A stretch of 64,000 nucleotides of DNA from Lachnoclostridium sp. An169 (GCF_002160525.1 NZ_NFKT01000005.1:62001-126000); one strand, 5' to 3'; counted from the first letter of the stretch, positions 34,829-43,165 are shown. Made by a program: numbers and translations. Notes: generated by a model not told the origin, from the letters alone.

Positions 34829-34917
34829 AATGGAAAACCCCCTTTTTCTTTAGAGTAACACAAAGGGGAAATATATAAAATAAACTTTTCCGGTTTATCC
34901 GGGTTAGGAGAGTACTT

Positions 34918-35460
34918 ATGGAACACATCATTGTCTACGGTAGTCAGTATGGAAGCACCCGCCGGTATGCGGAAAAACTGTCCGAGCAAACCGGCATTCC
35001 TGCGGTCAGTTACAAAGACGCACCAACTCTTTCGGACAAAGATATAATCGTTTATCTGGGCGGGCTGTATGCCGGTGGTGTTCTGGGCTTGGCGAAAACC
35101 CTGAGGAGCTTTTCCCTTCAGGACGGACAAAAACTAATTCTTGCTACCGTAGGGCTGGCCGACCCCAGAGAGCCGGAAAACCAGCACAATATCCGTACTT
35201 CTCTGCAAAGGCAGCTTCCCGCAGAACTGCTTGATCGGGCGAAGATCTTTCATCTTCGTGGCGGGATCGATTATCAAAAGCTCTCTTTCGGACACCGGAC
35301 AATGATGAAACTGTTATACCAATCCCTGCAAAGGACGCCGTTTGAAAAACAGACAGCGGAGAACCGGGCGTTTCTGGAAACCTATGGCAAGCAGGTAGGT
35401 TTCACAGACTTCGGTGCGTTGGTACCGATTATTCAGGCAATACAGAGGGAGACAATATGA
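34918..35460 (+). CDS. Flavodoxin-domain protein
   Basis: The 180-residue protein starts with VYGSQYGSTRRYAEKLSE, the FMN phosphate-binding loop (S-x-Y-G-S-T) of flavodoxins, and continues with YLGGLYAGGVLGLAK, the second FMN contact region. This resembles the flavodoxin-domain family that includes HemG-like protoporphyrinogen oxidases, but the assignment stops at fold level. The length fits. It overlaps the next gene by 4 nt (ATGA), forming a three-gene operon with two membrane proteins. TTAGGAGAG lies before ATG 34918. Confidence 0.8.
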   Translation: MEHIIVYGSQYGSTRRYAEKLSEQTGIPAVSYKDAPTLSDKDIIVYLGGLYAGGVLGLAKTLRSFSLQDGQKLILATVGLADPREPENQHNIRTSLQRQLPAELLDRAKIFHLRGGIDYQKLSFGHRTMMKLLYQSLQRTPFEKQTAENRAFLETYGKQVGFTDFGALVPIIQAIQRETI

Positions 35461-36269
35461 ACAGAACTGTTAAAAACATCTTGAAAATCCTTCTAATCGG
35501 CCTTGCCACCACCATCGTCCGCATCATTGGTCAACTTTCCATTCCGGCCGGTGAGCAGACAGTCCTGGCACCCAGCGTTTTTGCACAAAACGGCACCATG
35601 CCGCTGGCTTTTACTGTCTATGGAATTTTCGCTTATTCCCTGATTGCCTCGCTGTTTCTGCTTATCCGGAATCGGTTGAGTGGAAATCGGGTTTTGCAGG
35701 GGCTAAAATATGGTCTTTCCTGTTGTGCGGTGTGGATCGTTTATCTTTTAGAGCCTTTGCCGCATGTAGCAGGTTTTGATCGGATTACTTACCCAATAGC
35801 TGATAGTATTGCTTTAATTGTTATGGGCTTGCTGCTGGGATGGCTGTTTGGTAACCCTGCACGACGGGCAGATAAAGAGAAGTCGCCTTTCCTCATTCTT
35901 CCGGTGTTGGCTGTCACAGGGGGCTTCTTTGTCGGGCGGATGATACAATATCTCGTCTTTGGCATTTACTCTTCCTTTGATGAAAAACCGTTGGAAACGG
36001 TACTGTGGTGTCTTTTAACAGGCATCGCAATCTCTTGTGTGACGGCATGGCTGAATCTTTATATCCACAGCGAAAATCGGATCAAGCGGGCGCTTATTCT
36101 TGGCGGCCTGCTGTTTGGGGTGGATTTATTCCTCTTTAACTTCTTCATGCCGCTGGTTTTTGACGCCAATATCCCCGATCTGATCCTCCGCACCTTCATC
36201 GATATCCTGGCGGTAACGGTCGGATGTCTGGCATTTCCAAATCAACGAAATGTAGATCCGGCAGACTGA
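35457..36269 (+). CDS. Polytopic membrane protein of unknown function
   Basis: The 270-residue protein has about eight hydrophobic segments (near 9-25, 48-67, 85-100, 113-130, 143-165, 176-196, 209-230 and 238-258). No enzyme motif is recognised. Overlap with the flavodoxin gene suggests a membrane partner for a flavin redox protein, but nothing in the sequence proves it. Confidence 0.7.
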   Translation: MNRTVKNILKILLIGLATTIVRIIGQLSIPAGEQTVLAPSVFAQNGTMPLAFTVYGIFAYSLIASLFLLIRNRLSGNRVLQGLKYGLSCCAVWIVYLLEPLPHVAGFDRITYPIADSIALIVMGLLLGWLFGNPARRADKEKSPFLILPVLAVTGGFFVGRMIQYLVFGIYSSFDEKPLETVLWCLLTGIAISCVTAWLNLYIHSENRIKRALILGGLLFGVDLFLFNFFMPLVFDANIPDLILRTFIDILAVTVGCLAFPNQRNVDPAD

Positions 36270-36280
36270 AGGTAAGAACG

Positions 36281-37486
36281 ATGCGGAAAGAACGAAGTTT
36301 TCGATTGGGGAAATGGCTGCTGAAAGTTATGGCATCCTATGCGGTGTTTATCGCTGTCGGTCTGCTGCTTGCCCTGGTGCCGGCTAGCTGGCTTGGATTA
36401 TCCGAGGAAATGTTTTTGAATCTGCGGATGTTTTTCATTCTGTTTGGGCCAATCTGCCTTACCCTGATCGTCAAGATCATTTTGACCTTTCTTGCCGCCA
36501 TAAAAGGACGGACAAAAGATATCACCGAGAAAAACCGGGGCATACTGTTCACTGTCACCGCTTTGCTGCTGTTTGCCAATCTGTCCAACGCTGAGACAAT
36601 CTCAGATCTTACCGCCGGTTATATTCAGGGCAAAGGGCTGCAAAGCTTAGAGAAAAGTAAACGGTATTCCATGAAAGGCAGGCGCTTTTTAAATGTCTTT
36701 CTGCCGGTGGGCTTCTGCCTGCTGGTTTTGGAAATGCTGACCCTGCTGGTCTGTATCGTCACCTTTGCCCCATTGTCACGGGACGCAAGCAACGCATTCA
36801 TTTTTACGATTTCCCTGACCGCCTTACTCCTTCTCCTGATTCCCCTCATTCTTTCTTTTATCTCCGGCTATCAGGGAGATAAAGCAGAGCACAAGGAAAG
36901 GCGTGCACAGGAAAAGCAGAAGGCCGTCCAGTCAGACATGCTGGTGCTGGAAACTGACCCGGTCCGCCGGAAGCGGTATCTTCGGCTGCCGAAAATACTC
37001 GCTTTACTGGTTTGTCCCGGCGTCTGCCTAATTTCGGGATCCGTACTTGCTCTCACAAAGGATGCTCAGGATCTTCTAACTGTCCAGCTGCTAAGAGCGC
37101 CGTTTTTGGCATTGATGGCTATCGCGGCTTTTTCCTTCATCCCTCTCCTGATGTATTGGATGAACTGCTCCGGCACCTCCCTGGTGCAGCGGGTTTATCT
37201 CGCGCAAAACCAGCTACGCTATTCCGGTTACAGCGGAAGCATGGAGGAACGGGTGGAATTTACCTTTACGCTGCTTCAGTTGGAGCGCTACCGTGTCGGG
37301 AAAAGGGCTACCTGCATCCGCGGGCAGTTTACCAAAAAGGTGAAGGGTTCCTATGGAGCCAGCCAAAAAGGGCCTTTCACCAAGACACTGTGGCTTCCCC
37401 GCACCTTCCCGCTGGAACAGGAACAGGCTCTGCTACGATTTTTGCATGATAAAGAAGAATGCCCGAAAAATGCTTTGAGACTGTAA
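36281..37486 (+). CDS. Membrane protein of unknown function
   Basis: From ATG 36281, which has GAAGG upstream and lies 11 nt after the previous stop, the product has 401 residues. About six hydrophobic segments are seen (near 13-35, 48-70, 85-100, 140-165, 175-200 and 240-300), a Lys/Glu-rich cytoplasmic loop near 205-235, and a C-terminal soluble part of about 100 residues. I do not recognise the family. It is the third gene of the flavodoxin operon. Confidence 0.65.
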   Translation: MRKERSFRLGKWLLKVMASYAVFIAVGLLLALVPASWLGLSEEMFLNLRMFFILFGPICLTLIVKIILTFLAAIKGRTKDITEKNRGILFTVTALLLFANLSNAETISDLTAGYIQGKGLQSLEKSKRYSMKGRRFLNVFLPVGFCLLVLEMLTLLVCIVTFAPLSRDASNAFIFTISLTALLLLLIPLILSFISGYQGDKAEHKERRAQEKQKAVQSDMLVLETDPVRRKRYLRLPKILALLVCPGVCLISGSVLALTKDAQDLLTVQLLRAPFLALMAIAAFSFIPLLMYWMNCSGTSLVQRVYLAQNQLRYSGYSGSMEERVEFTFTLLQLERYRVGKRATCIRGQFTKKVKGSYGASQKGPFTKTLWLPRTFPLEQEQALLRFLHDKEECPKNALRL

Positions 37487-37487
37487 A

Positions 37488-37516
37488 TTGTCAAGCGCTT
37501 TCCTTTCTGGTATAAT
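37488..37516 (+). promoter_or_regulatory. Promoter of the small DUF4177-like gene
   Basis: TTGTCA and TATAAT spaced by 17 nt, directly after the stop of the membrane protein gene and 79 nt before the ATG at 37596. Confidence 0.7.
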
Positions 37517-37595
37517 TCAAAGTGTAAGTTTTAACAGTATTCCACATGTTTTTGAAATGCTTCAGGAACTTTCTTGTGGATAGGAGGTGAACTCA

Positions 37596-37775
37596 ATGTA
37601 TAAAACGATGGTAGTCAAATATTCTCCCAAGGCTAAAGAAATGGCTGTCAAAATAGAAGATGCAGCCAATAAAATGGAACAGGAAGGTTTTGAGCTCGTT
37701 TCTTGCTCCATCATGCCATCTTCCAAGGGCATTCTGATTTTCAAAAGAATAGCGGCAGACGAGTCAGCCGAATAA
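37596..37775 (+). CDS. Small DUF4177-like protein
   Basis: The 59-residue protein (MYKTMVVKYSPKAKEMAVKIE...) has the pattern of small DUF4177-type proteins: an initial beta strand, a helix with EQEGFELVSCS, and a final strand ending ILIFKR. The AGGAGG site 8 nt upstream of ATG 37596 selects it over the GTG at 37587. It has its own promoter. Function unknown. Confidence 0.65.
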   Translation: MYKTMVVKYSPKAKEMAVKIEDAANKMEQEGFELVSCSIMPSSKGILIFKRIAADESAE

Positions 37776-37784
37776 AGCCTTAAC

Positions 37785-37823
37785 AAAATGGCCATTTCCA
37801 TGAATATTTGGGGATGGCCATTT
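37785..37823. terminator. Imperfect hairpin after the small gene
   Basis: AAAATGGCCATTTCC pairs with GGGGATGGCCATTT, 10 nt past the stop of the small gene. The T-tract is short, so termination is probable rather than certain. Confidence 0.45.
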
Positions 37824-37974
37824 GATAAAACTCATGTGGGTGTTCATGAAAATTACCTTGTATAACCCCATTCGTCCCCATTCTCATAATCATTGCCCCC
37901 TGAATTAATAGAACAACGTTTCCATACTGATTTTACTTGTTCGCTTTATCAACTATAGCCTATTCATCACGATA

Positions 37975-38523
37975 TCACTTTTTCAGCCGTCTTTTTAACT
38001 TCCAATAACGATAGGCAAAAGACGCAACTGCCCATACGTAAACTGAGAGCAGGATCAAAAACAGCACCAGTAGTATAGGAGCATCTGCATCTGAGCTATG
38101 GAATTGATCAAAGATGTTTGGCAAAATCAACAACATCAAAATAATGAGGATTGGCACATATCGGCCTGCAAATACCCGCCGCATCATGTCGAGCCTGGAC
38201 TCATCGTCACAGAAAATTTCCTCTTCTCCCTGCATTTCGGCAACTGGTTTACGGAAATAGGTGTATCCGGCAAACTCCTGAAGGTACTCCCAGCCGCAAT
38301 CCTGAAACATCTGCACATACTCGTCCCTATGTTTCAGTCCTTCTTCGTTATAATCGAGCTGGTAAACCACATCCTCAGGGGGACATTTTTCAAAGCGGTA
38401 AAGTCCCGGCAGGCTTACTTTCGTAAATTTCCATCCTTCCTGATGCCGCTTCCGAAGATACTGTTCTTCTTTTTCCCATTCCGCTATCGTGAAAATACGC
38501 AGCTCGGTTCTCTTGTCCTTCAT
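37975..38523 (-). CDS. DUF2812 membrane protein
   Basis: The 182-residue protein has an N-terminal soluble DUF2812 domain (FTIAEWEKEEQYLRKRHQEGWKF, then YQLDYNEEG and DCGWEYLQEFAGYTYFRKP) and two C-terminal membrane helices near 125-145 and 150-172. DUF2812 proteins are regularly encoded next to PadR regulators and are thought to be regulated membrane proteins of unknown role. It starts one base after the stop of the PadR gene, so the two are co-translated. Confidence 0.82.
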   Translation of the reverse strand: MKDKRTELRIFTIAEWEKEEQYLRKRHQEGWKFTKVSLPGLYRFEKCPPEDVVYQLDYNEEGLKHRDEYVQMFQDCGWEYLQEFAGYTYFRKPVAEMQGEEEIFCDDESRLDMMRRVFAGRYVPILIILMLLILPNIFDQFHSSDADAPILLVLFLILLSVYVWAVASFAYRYWKLKRRLKK

Positions 38524-38524
38524 A

Positions 38525-38848
38525 TTAGCGCACCTCCATCATGTTTCGACACAATCTTTCGATTCGCTTCATTTCCAATGTCAGCACATCTCTACCCAAA
38601 TCTGTGATGCAGTAAATCTTTCGTTTTTCCTCTTCTCGGACAAAATGGATCAGGCCATCCTTCTCCATCTTGGATAGGCTGCCGTACATCGTTCCGGGAC
38701 TAATTCGAACTTCGCCATCTGTCAGCTTCTCTACTTTTCGGATGATATTATAGCCATGGGATTCTTCCCGGAGACAAAGCAAGATATAAAAACTCGTTTC
38801 TGTCATCGGTATATACACTTTACGAATATGTGCGTTCACTTTGTTCAC
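38525..38848 (-). CDS. PadR-family transcriptional regulator
   Basis: The 107-residue protein is a PadR-like winged-helix repressor: ETSFYILLCLREESHGYNIIRKVEKLT, VRISPGTMYGSLSKMEKDGLI (recognition helix and wing start), then a C-terminal dimerising helix. It probably represses its own operon with the DUF2812 gene through the palindrome at 38879-38924. An ATG 14 codons in (MTETSFY) would give a more usual PadR N-terminus, so the start is uncertain. Confidence 0.85.
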   Translation of the reverse strand: MNKVNAHIRKVYIPMTETSFYILLCLREESHGYNIIRKVEKLTDGEVRISPGTMYGSLSKMEKDGLIHFVREEEKRKIYCITDLGRDVLTLEMKRIERLCRNMMEVR

Positions 38849-38878
38849 GACCCTTTCTATGCATATCTTGCACTGCGC

Positions 38879-38924
38879 TATATCGCACTGCTACATATCA
38901 ATTTTATTATAGCAGTGCGATATA
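38879..38924. promoter_or_regulatory. PadR operator (15-bp inverted repeat)
   Basis: TATATCGCACTGCTA (38879-38893) and its exact reverse complement (38910-38924) are separated by 16 nt. The right arm lies between the -35 and -10 boxes of the PadR promoter. A related half-site (CTTGCACTGCGCTA) lies at 38868-38880. Confidence 0.8.
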
Positions 38925-38934
38925 TGTTTGTCAA
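38906..38934 (-). promoter_or_regulatory. Consensus promoter of the PadR/DUF2812 operon
   Basis: On the minus strand TTGACA (38934-38929), 17 nt spacing and TATAAT (38911-38906): both hexamers are perfect. The operator overlaps it, so the promoter is presumably strong but tightly repressed. Confidence 0.85.
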
Positions 38935-39004
38935 CTTAATATTCAGGTAAGAATAATACCGCAGGTTGCCCCGCGGCATTGCTACTTGTAGAGTGTTAGT
39001 GGCT

Positions 39005-40276
39005 TTAGAGCGCAACCTTCACAATCCTGCCATCCGTTAAGGCGAAGATCAGGTGGCCACCCCGGCAGACCTTGACGGACTCTACCAGCTCGTTCCATTT
39101 TTCGTCGGTATAGACGGGGTTTGGATCGCCGCACTTTTGCAGCATCTTCTCGAAGGCCGCTTTGATTTCCTCATCCCGAAGTCTTGGAGAATCGCAGGCC
39201 TTATCGCCATCGTATTTATGGTTACAGTACCAGACATTATAGCGTTCGCCTGTGCTGCGCAGCCGCCAGACTTTATGCCCATAGAAAGCGCCGCAGTCGC
39301 CACAGACGAGCTTCCCGGCAAACGGATGCTTCGTGCGCACTTTTGCCCGGCGCTTGGCGGACTTTGCCAACATCGCCTGCACCCGGTCAAAAACCTCTGG
39401 TTCTATAATCGGCTCATGAGAGTTGTGCACCCGGACGGATGGCACCTCACCATTGTTTTTCCGGACTTCTTTAGTGAGATAGTCTACAGTAAAGGTTTTC
39501 TGGAGAAGTGCCTCACCTTTGTATTTCTCGTTACTGAGAATACTGCGGACAGTACTGACGCTCCATTTGGTTCTGCCTGCTGGCGTCAGGACACCCATAC
39601 TCGTCAGGATGGCGGCAATCTCATTGATGGTCTTGCCGGATAGAAATAAGTCATAGATTTTGCGGATAATGGCGGCTTCTTCTTCCACAATCTCCGGCCT
39701 GCCGTCCGCGCCCTTTTTATAGCCGAGGAAACGTGAGTAGGCCAGGGACACTTTCCCATCCCGCATGCTTTTCTGCTTGCCCCAGCGGACGTTCTCGCTG
39801 ATGGAACGGCTTTCTTCCTGGGCAAGAGAGCTCATGATCGTGAGCATCATCTCACACTTCGGGTCAAAGGTATGTAAGTTCTCTTTCTCGAACCTCATCT
39901 CTACGCCTACTGCCTTGAGCTCCCGGACGGTTTGAAGTGTATCTACTGTATTCCGGGCGAAACGGGAGATGGACTTGGTCAGGATAATATCGATGCCGCC
40001 CTTCAAAGCAAGATCGATCATCCGGTTGAAGTTTTCCCGGTTCTTGGTATTGGTGCCGGTAATACCGCGATCCGCAAACACTTCTACAAACTCCCAATCA
40101 GGATTGCTTTTAATGTGACGGGTGTAGAAATCCACCTGCGCCTCATAACTGGATTGCTGCTCGTCCTGTTCCGTAGAAACCCGGGCATAGGCGGCGACCC
40201 GCTTTTTACGGGTTGCCACGGATAGCGGCTGTTGCTGCAGTGTTTTGGTTGCCGCTATAATCTCTATTTCTGGCAT
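39005..40276 (-). CDS. Serine recombinase (transposon/ICE type)
   Basis: The 423-residue protein has the N-terminal resolvase catalytic domain (VAAYARVSTEQDEQQSSYEAQ with the nucleophilic Ser; TKSISRFARNTVDTLQTVRELK), the recombinase domain (about 165-270, with INEIAAIL and VRSILSNEKYKGE), and a zinc-ribbon region (LVCGDCGAFYG ... WYCNH). Only a short C-terminal coiled-coil follows. It belongs to the tandem recombinases that mobilise Clostridia elements. It starts 2 nt after the stop of the next recombinase and would act with it. Confidence 0.9.
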   Translation of the reverse strand: MPEIEIIAATKTLQQQPLSVATRKKRVAAYARVSTEQDEQQSSYEAQVDFYTRHIKSNPDWEFVEVFADRGITGTNTKNRENFNRMIDLALKGGIDIILTKSISRFARNTVDTLQTVRELKAVGVEMRFEKENLHTFDPKCEMMLTIMSSLAQEESRSISENVRWGKQKSMRDGKVSLAYSRFLGYKKGADGRPEIVEEEAAIIRKIYDLFLSGKTINEIAAILTSMGVLTPAGRTKWSVSTVRSILSNEKYKGEALLQKTFTVDYLTKEVRKNNGEVPSVRVHNSHEPIIEPEVFDRVQAMLAKSAKRRAKVRTKHPFAGKLVCGDCGAFYGHKVWRLRSTGERYNVWYCNHKYDGDKACDSPRLRDEEIKAAFEKMLQKCGDPNPVYTDEKWNELVESVKVCRGGHLIFALTDGRIVKVAL

Positions 40277-40278
40277 AC

Positions 40279-41610
40279 TTATGATTTTCCCTCCTTCCTG
40301 TATCGCATTAATGCTTTTTGTCGTGCTGCCTCGCGCATCTCATCTGTCCAGCTCAGCCTGCGGGACTGATGTTTCCAGAATACGTTCACTGAGGAGCTAT
40401 TCCTTAGCTCAAAAATCAGGTGATTATGTTCTGGAACCATGATGCGGGAGATATGTTCCTGCACTATGGTTTGGTTTATTTCCGGTAGTCCTAAGACTTC
40501 TTTGGTTTTCTCGATCAGTATGGTCTCCGGTATCCGTTGGGAATGGCAGACAGCCTTCCCGCATCTGTCATATTGGCAACAGATCCAGACTGGCCGGTCG
40601 CCGCTTTTGGCGTTGGTGTATTTTCTGATGTAAGCACTTCCGCAGCAGCCGCACACAATCAGGCCAGAGAATAGTTTCTGGCTATTGTCGTGGTTGGGAT
40701 TTCTGTGCGCCATAATCTCTCTTTGGCGAGCGCTGCGGCGGGCAATTTCTTGCTGGACAGTCTCAAATGTCTGCCTGTCGATGATTGCTTCATGGCTGTT
40801 CCTGATATATACCTTGCGGAGCTCTCCCGTATTTTTTCGCTTCTTCTTGGTGCGGAAATCCTCACAGAAGGTCTTTTGCAGCAGCAGGTCACCGGCATAT
40901 TTTTCATTAAGCAAAATGTTTCTGACAGATGCGACAGACCAGGTGCCACCAAAGTAGGCTGGGATGTGCTGTTCAATTAGTGATCTGGCGATTTTGCTGT
41001 AGCCCATACCGGAAAGGTAGAGCCGAAAAATCTCTTTGACAATCTCCGCTTCTTCCGGCACGACCTCGAACTTCTCACCCATTAAACGATAGCCAAAAGT
41101 GTGGCCTCCGGCAGGTTTGCCCTGATTGTATAGTTTCTGGATACGCCACTTCTGATTCTCACTGGCTGACCGGGCTTCTTCCTCGGCGTACATTGCAAGA
41201 AGCGTCAGAAGCAGTTCTCCGTCTGAGCTGATGCTGTGCATGTCCTCCTTCTCAAAGTAGCAGTCTATGCCCAGTTTCTTAAGTTCCCGGATTGTCTCCA
41301 GCAGGATGACTGTATTCCGGGCAAAACGGGTCACCGATTTGGTGATCACAAGATCGATCTTACCCTCCCGGCAGTCCTGCAGCATATGCTGGAACTCCGG
41401 GCGGTGGATTGTCGTACCGGAAATCCCGTTATCTGAGTAGATGGCCACCAGCTCCCAGTCCGGGCGCGCCGCAATATAATTCTGGTAGTATTCCGTCTGG
41501 GCTTCCAGTGAGTGGAAAGCGGCATCCTTATCGGAAGAAACCCTGGCATAGGCTGCCACGCGGGTGAGCTTAGGCTTCTTCGGACTAGCCGGTATTTCTT
41601 CAATACGCAT
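40279..41610 (-). CDS. Serine recombinase (second of tandem pair)
   Basis: The 443-residue protein has the same layout: RVAAYARVSSDKDAAFHSLEAQ (catalytic Ser), TKSVTRFARNTVILLETIREL, recombinase domain with YSKIARSL and VRNILLNEKYAGD, and a zinc ribbon (LIVCGCCGSAYIRKY ... CCQYDRCGKAVC). The two proteins are diverged paralogues. The gene follows the HTH/zinc-finger gene by 47 nt. Such pairs with a small HTH protein are typical of integrated elements where both recombinases are needed for excision. Confidence 0.9.
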   Translation of the reverse strand: MRIEEIPASPKKPKLTRVAAYARVSSDKDAAFHSLEAQTEYYQNYIAARPDWELVAIYSDNGISGTTIHRPEFQHMLQDCREGKIDLVITKSVTRFARNTVILLETIRELKKLGIDCYFEKEDMHSISSDGELLLTLLAMYAEEEARSASENQKWRIQKLYNQGKPAGGHTFGYRLMGEKFEVVPEEAEIVKEIFRLYLSGMGYSKIARSLIEQHIPAYFGGTWSVASVRNILLNEKYAGDLLLQKTFCEDFRTKKKRKNTGELRKVYIRNSHEAIIDRQTFETVQQEIARRSARQREIMAHRNPNHDNSQKLFSGLIVCGCCGSAYIRKYTNAKSGDRPVWICCQYDRCGKAVCHSQRIPETILIEKTKEVLGLPEINQTIVQEHISRIMVPEHNHLIFELRNSSSVNVFWKHQSRRLSWTDEMREAARQKALMRYRKEGKS

Positions 41611-41657
41611 ATCTTTTTACCTCCTGCCACCATTCATCACTCTCTTGCCCGGAGAAG

Positions 41658-41954
41658 TCAAGTCCTGATTGCCGTAACTTTCCGGTTTTCCCGATACCAT
41701 TTGGTGCGACAATAGTCTGAGCAAAAGAGCGCTCCTCGCCGCTTCGTTTCCGGCAATGGTTTATGGCAATAGCGACAGAGCGGGGCGTTCTGCTTTTCCG
41801 CCTTAGTCTTCCGCGCCCCACTGGCCGCAAACCCTTTGCGCTGACAGATGGACTTTACCGTATTGGGGGATAGTCCTAACTCCCGGCCAATAAAGCTGTA
41901 GGGGTAGTTCTCCCGCCGCAGTGCGGCAATCTGTTCTAACTGTTGTTCTGTCAT
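41658..41954 (-). CDS. Small HTH and zinc-finger protein of the recombinase element
   Basis: From ATG 41954 (GAGGAG 6 nt upstream) the protein has 98 residues. Residues about 1-45 form a helix-turn-helix of sigma-70 region 4/Hin type (LRRENYPYSFIGRELGLSPNTVKSICQRKG) and the second half a zinc finger (CRYCHKPLPETKRRGALFCSDYCRTKWY, C-x2-C ... C-x3-C). Proteins like this sit just upstream of tandem serine recombinases and are probably accessory or regulatory factors. Confidence 0.8.
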   Translation of the reverse strand: MTEQQLEQIAALRRENYPYSFIGRELGLSPNTVKSICQRKGFAASGARKTKAEKQNAPLCRYCHKPLPETKRRGALFCSDYCRTKWYRENRKVTAIRT

Positions 41955-41989
41955 GGTTCTCCTCATACTTATAGTGCTCCTTTCCTTTG

Positions 41990-42157
41990 TTAAGGTGTCC
42001 GGAAAAGACCGCTTCTTAAAGCCGCTCCGGCGCGCTGGTCAGGGGTAGACTCCCTGTAAACAGGGAGAAAGTCGTTTCCCAGAAATCTGGCGGTCGGCGC
42101 AATTTCCTGATGCTTTCTGCTTATGTTCTCTTCCCGATGCGTCAGGCGGTCGGTCAT
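41990..42157 (-). CDS. Small protein of the recombinase element (candidate)
   Basis: The 55-residue frame MTDRLTHREENISRKHQEI... ends FRTP shortly upstream of the HTH/zinc-finger gene, with AGGAAG just before its ATG. I do not recognise it. A small perfect hairpin (CTCCCTG / CAGGGAG) lies inside it. It may be a real small gene or only a leader. Confidence 0.35.
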   Translation of the reverse strand: MTDRLTHREENISRKHQEIAPTARFLGNDFLPVYRESTPDQRAGAALRSGLFRTP

Positions 42158-42171
42158 AGGCTTCCTGCTGC

Positions 42172-42255
42172 TTACCGCTCTTTTCTTTCTGCCGATGGGT
42201 GCTTTATAAACCTGGCAGCTACGCTGCTTATGCTGATATTGCCATTTTGTGCCAT
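42172..42255 (-). CDS. 27-codon open frame with strong ribosome binding site (candidate)
   Basis: ATG at 42255 follows AAAGGAG by 11 nt and opens MAQNGNISISSVAARFIKHP, ending after 27 codons. It may be the start of a decayed element gene or a leader peptide. No family is recognised. Confidence 0.25.
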   Translation of the reverse strand: MAQNGNISISSVAARFIKHPSAERKER

Positions 42256-42265
42256 ATGTACACAC

Positions 42266-42550
42266 TCCTTTCTGTGATTAACCTGCCCTGATTAAAGCAC
42301 ATTTTACAGATGTAACAAGGGCTTTTTTTAGCCTTAAAATGAGCGATCGGACGCCTGGGCGAAAAGAATAACAGGGGTAGAAAATTTGACATTTTGCAGG
42401 CGAGTGGCTCTTAACAAAAGTTGAAAAATCTGACGCCGATGTTTAAATATCGACTGTCCTTACTTTTGCCTTTCTATTTGATATAAGACAGAATGGAATA
42501 CTTTGAGTATGATTTTATTGGATATTTTCTCCAACTTCCTGAAAAAAAAG
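42266..42550. other. AT-rich intergenic region of the element
   Basis: About 285 nt without a gene on either strand, leading into the terminator of the variable-repeat fragment. It presumably holds the promoter of the minus-strand recombinase operon. No clear attachment-site duplication could be identified by eye. Confidence 0.4.
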
Positions 42551-42573
42551 AAAAAAACACACCCGTAGGTGTG
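42551..42573 (-). terminator. Hairpin with T-tract after the variable-repeat fragment
   Basis: On the minus strand CACACC-TACG-GGTGTG is followed by seven T. It lies about 50 nt past the stop of the fragment at 42623. It looks like an ordinary terminator, though retroelement targets also often have a hairpin at this place. Confidence 0.7.
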
Positions 42574-42622
42574 CCAGCGTGACAGTGTATTCCTTTGTTG
42601 CTACCATCAAAGCCACCAACAA

Positions 42623-42853
42623 CTACCCAGCAGCCACGCAACGGACAGAGAAGCCGTCATAGCGATAGCCGACGTAGCTATCGTTAACATTGTCCGAGTA
42701 GAAGTACAAGCTGCAAGCGTAACTAGAACCATTGGGAGCAGACGACCGATAGTAGCCGTAGGACCCCGCATTGTTCAGTGAACTATTGTAGAGGTCGCCG
42801 CCGCGCAGAAGGTAGTGATTGAGTAGGATGATCATAATTATAAAATGGTGCAA
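42623..42853 (-). pseudogene. Orphan variable repeat of a DGR target protein (C-terminal fragment)
   Basis: The minus-strand frame reads LLRGGDLYNSS, NAGSYGYYRSSAPNG, SYACSLYFYSDNV and ends YDGFSVRCVAAG. This is the C-terminal lectin-fold segment of diversity-generating retroelement targets. Variable positions carry codons that all derive from AAC or AAT by changing adenines (TAC, AGC, GAC, GAT, GTC, GGC, TAT), the signature of adenine-directed mutagenesis, while the frame positions (GFSVRC) are fixed. The N-terminal body is missing and the open frame begins with TTG, so the gene is truncated. No reverse transcriptase or template repeat is in the window. Confidence 0.7.
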
Positions 42854-42961
42854 AACTTTTTGTCCGTATTATCTACAATGAAATTTGGCGCAAATATGTC
42901 ATAATATGATATACTTTAGGAAGTGGCGTTAGTGATATCCATAGACGACGTCACAACACAA

Positions 42962-43042
42962 TGCGGATAACAGGACTTGAACCTGCACGTCAAGGACACC
43001 AGAACCTAAATCTGGCGCGTCTGCCAATTCCGCCATATCCGC
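42962..43042 (-). tRNA. tRNA-Leu (TAG)
   Basis: Cloverleaf with acceptor GCGGATA/TATCCGC, discriminator A, anticodon loop TTTAGGT (TAG) in stem CCAGA/TCTGG, a class II variable arm and GTTCAAGTC T-loop. Last of the seven tRNAs. Confidence 0.95.
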
Positions 43043-43092
43043 ATATTATGAAAAAAGCGGATCTTCTGTACCCAGAAGATTCGCTTTTCCAG

Positions 43093-43165
43093 TGAGCGTG
43101 CGGGGATTCGAACCCCGGACAACTTGATTAAAAGTCAAGTGCTCTACCACCTGAGCTACACGCCC
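43093..43165 (-). tRNA. tRNA-Lys (TTT)
   Basis: Acceptor GGGCGTG/CACGCTC, anticodon loop CTTTTAA (TTT) in stem CTTGA/TCAAG, T-arm CGGGG TTCGAAT CCCCG, discriminator A. Confidence 0.95.

Noticed and set aside
42551-42573. Retroelement cruciform as proof of a complete DGR
   Set aside because: The hairpin has a long T-tract and is adequately explained as a terminator; it was not used as the main evidence for the variable repeat.
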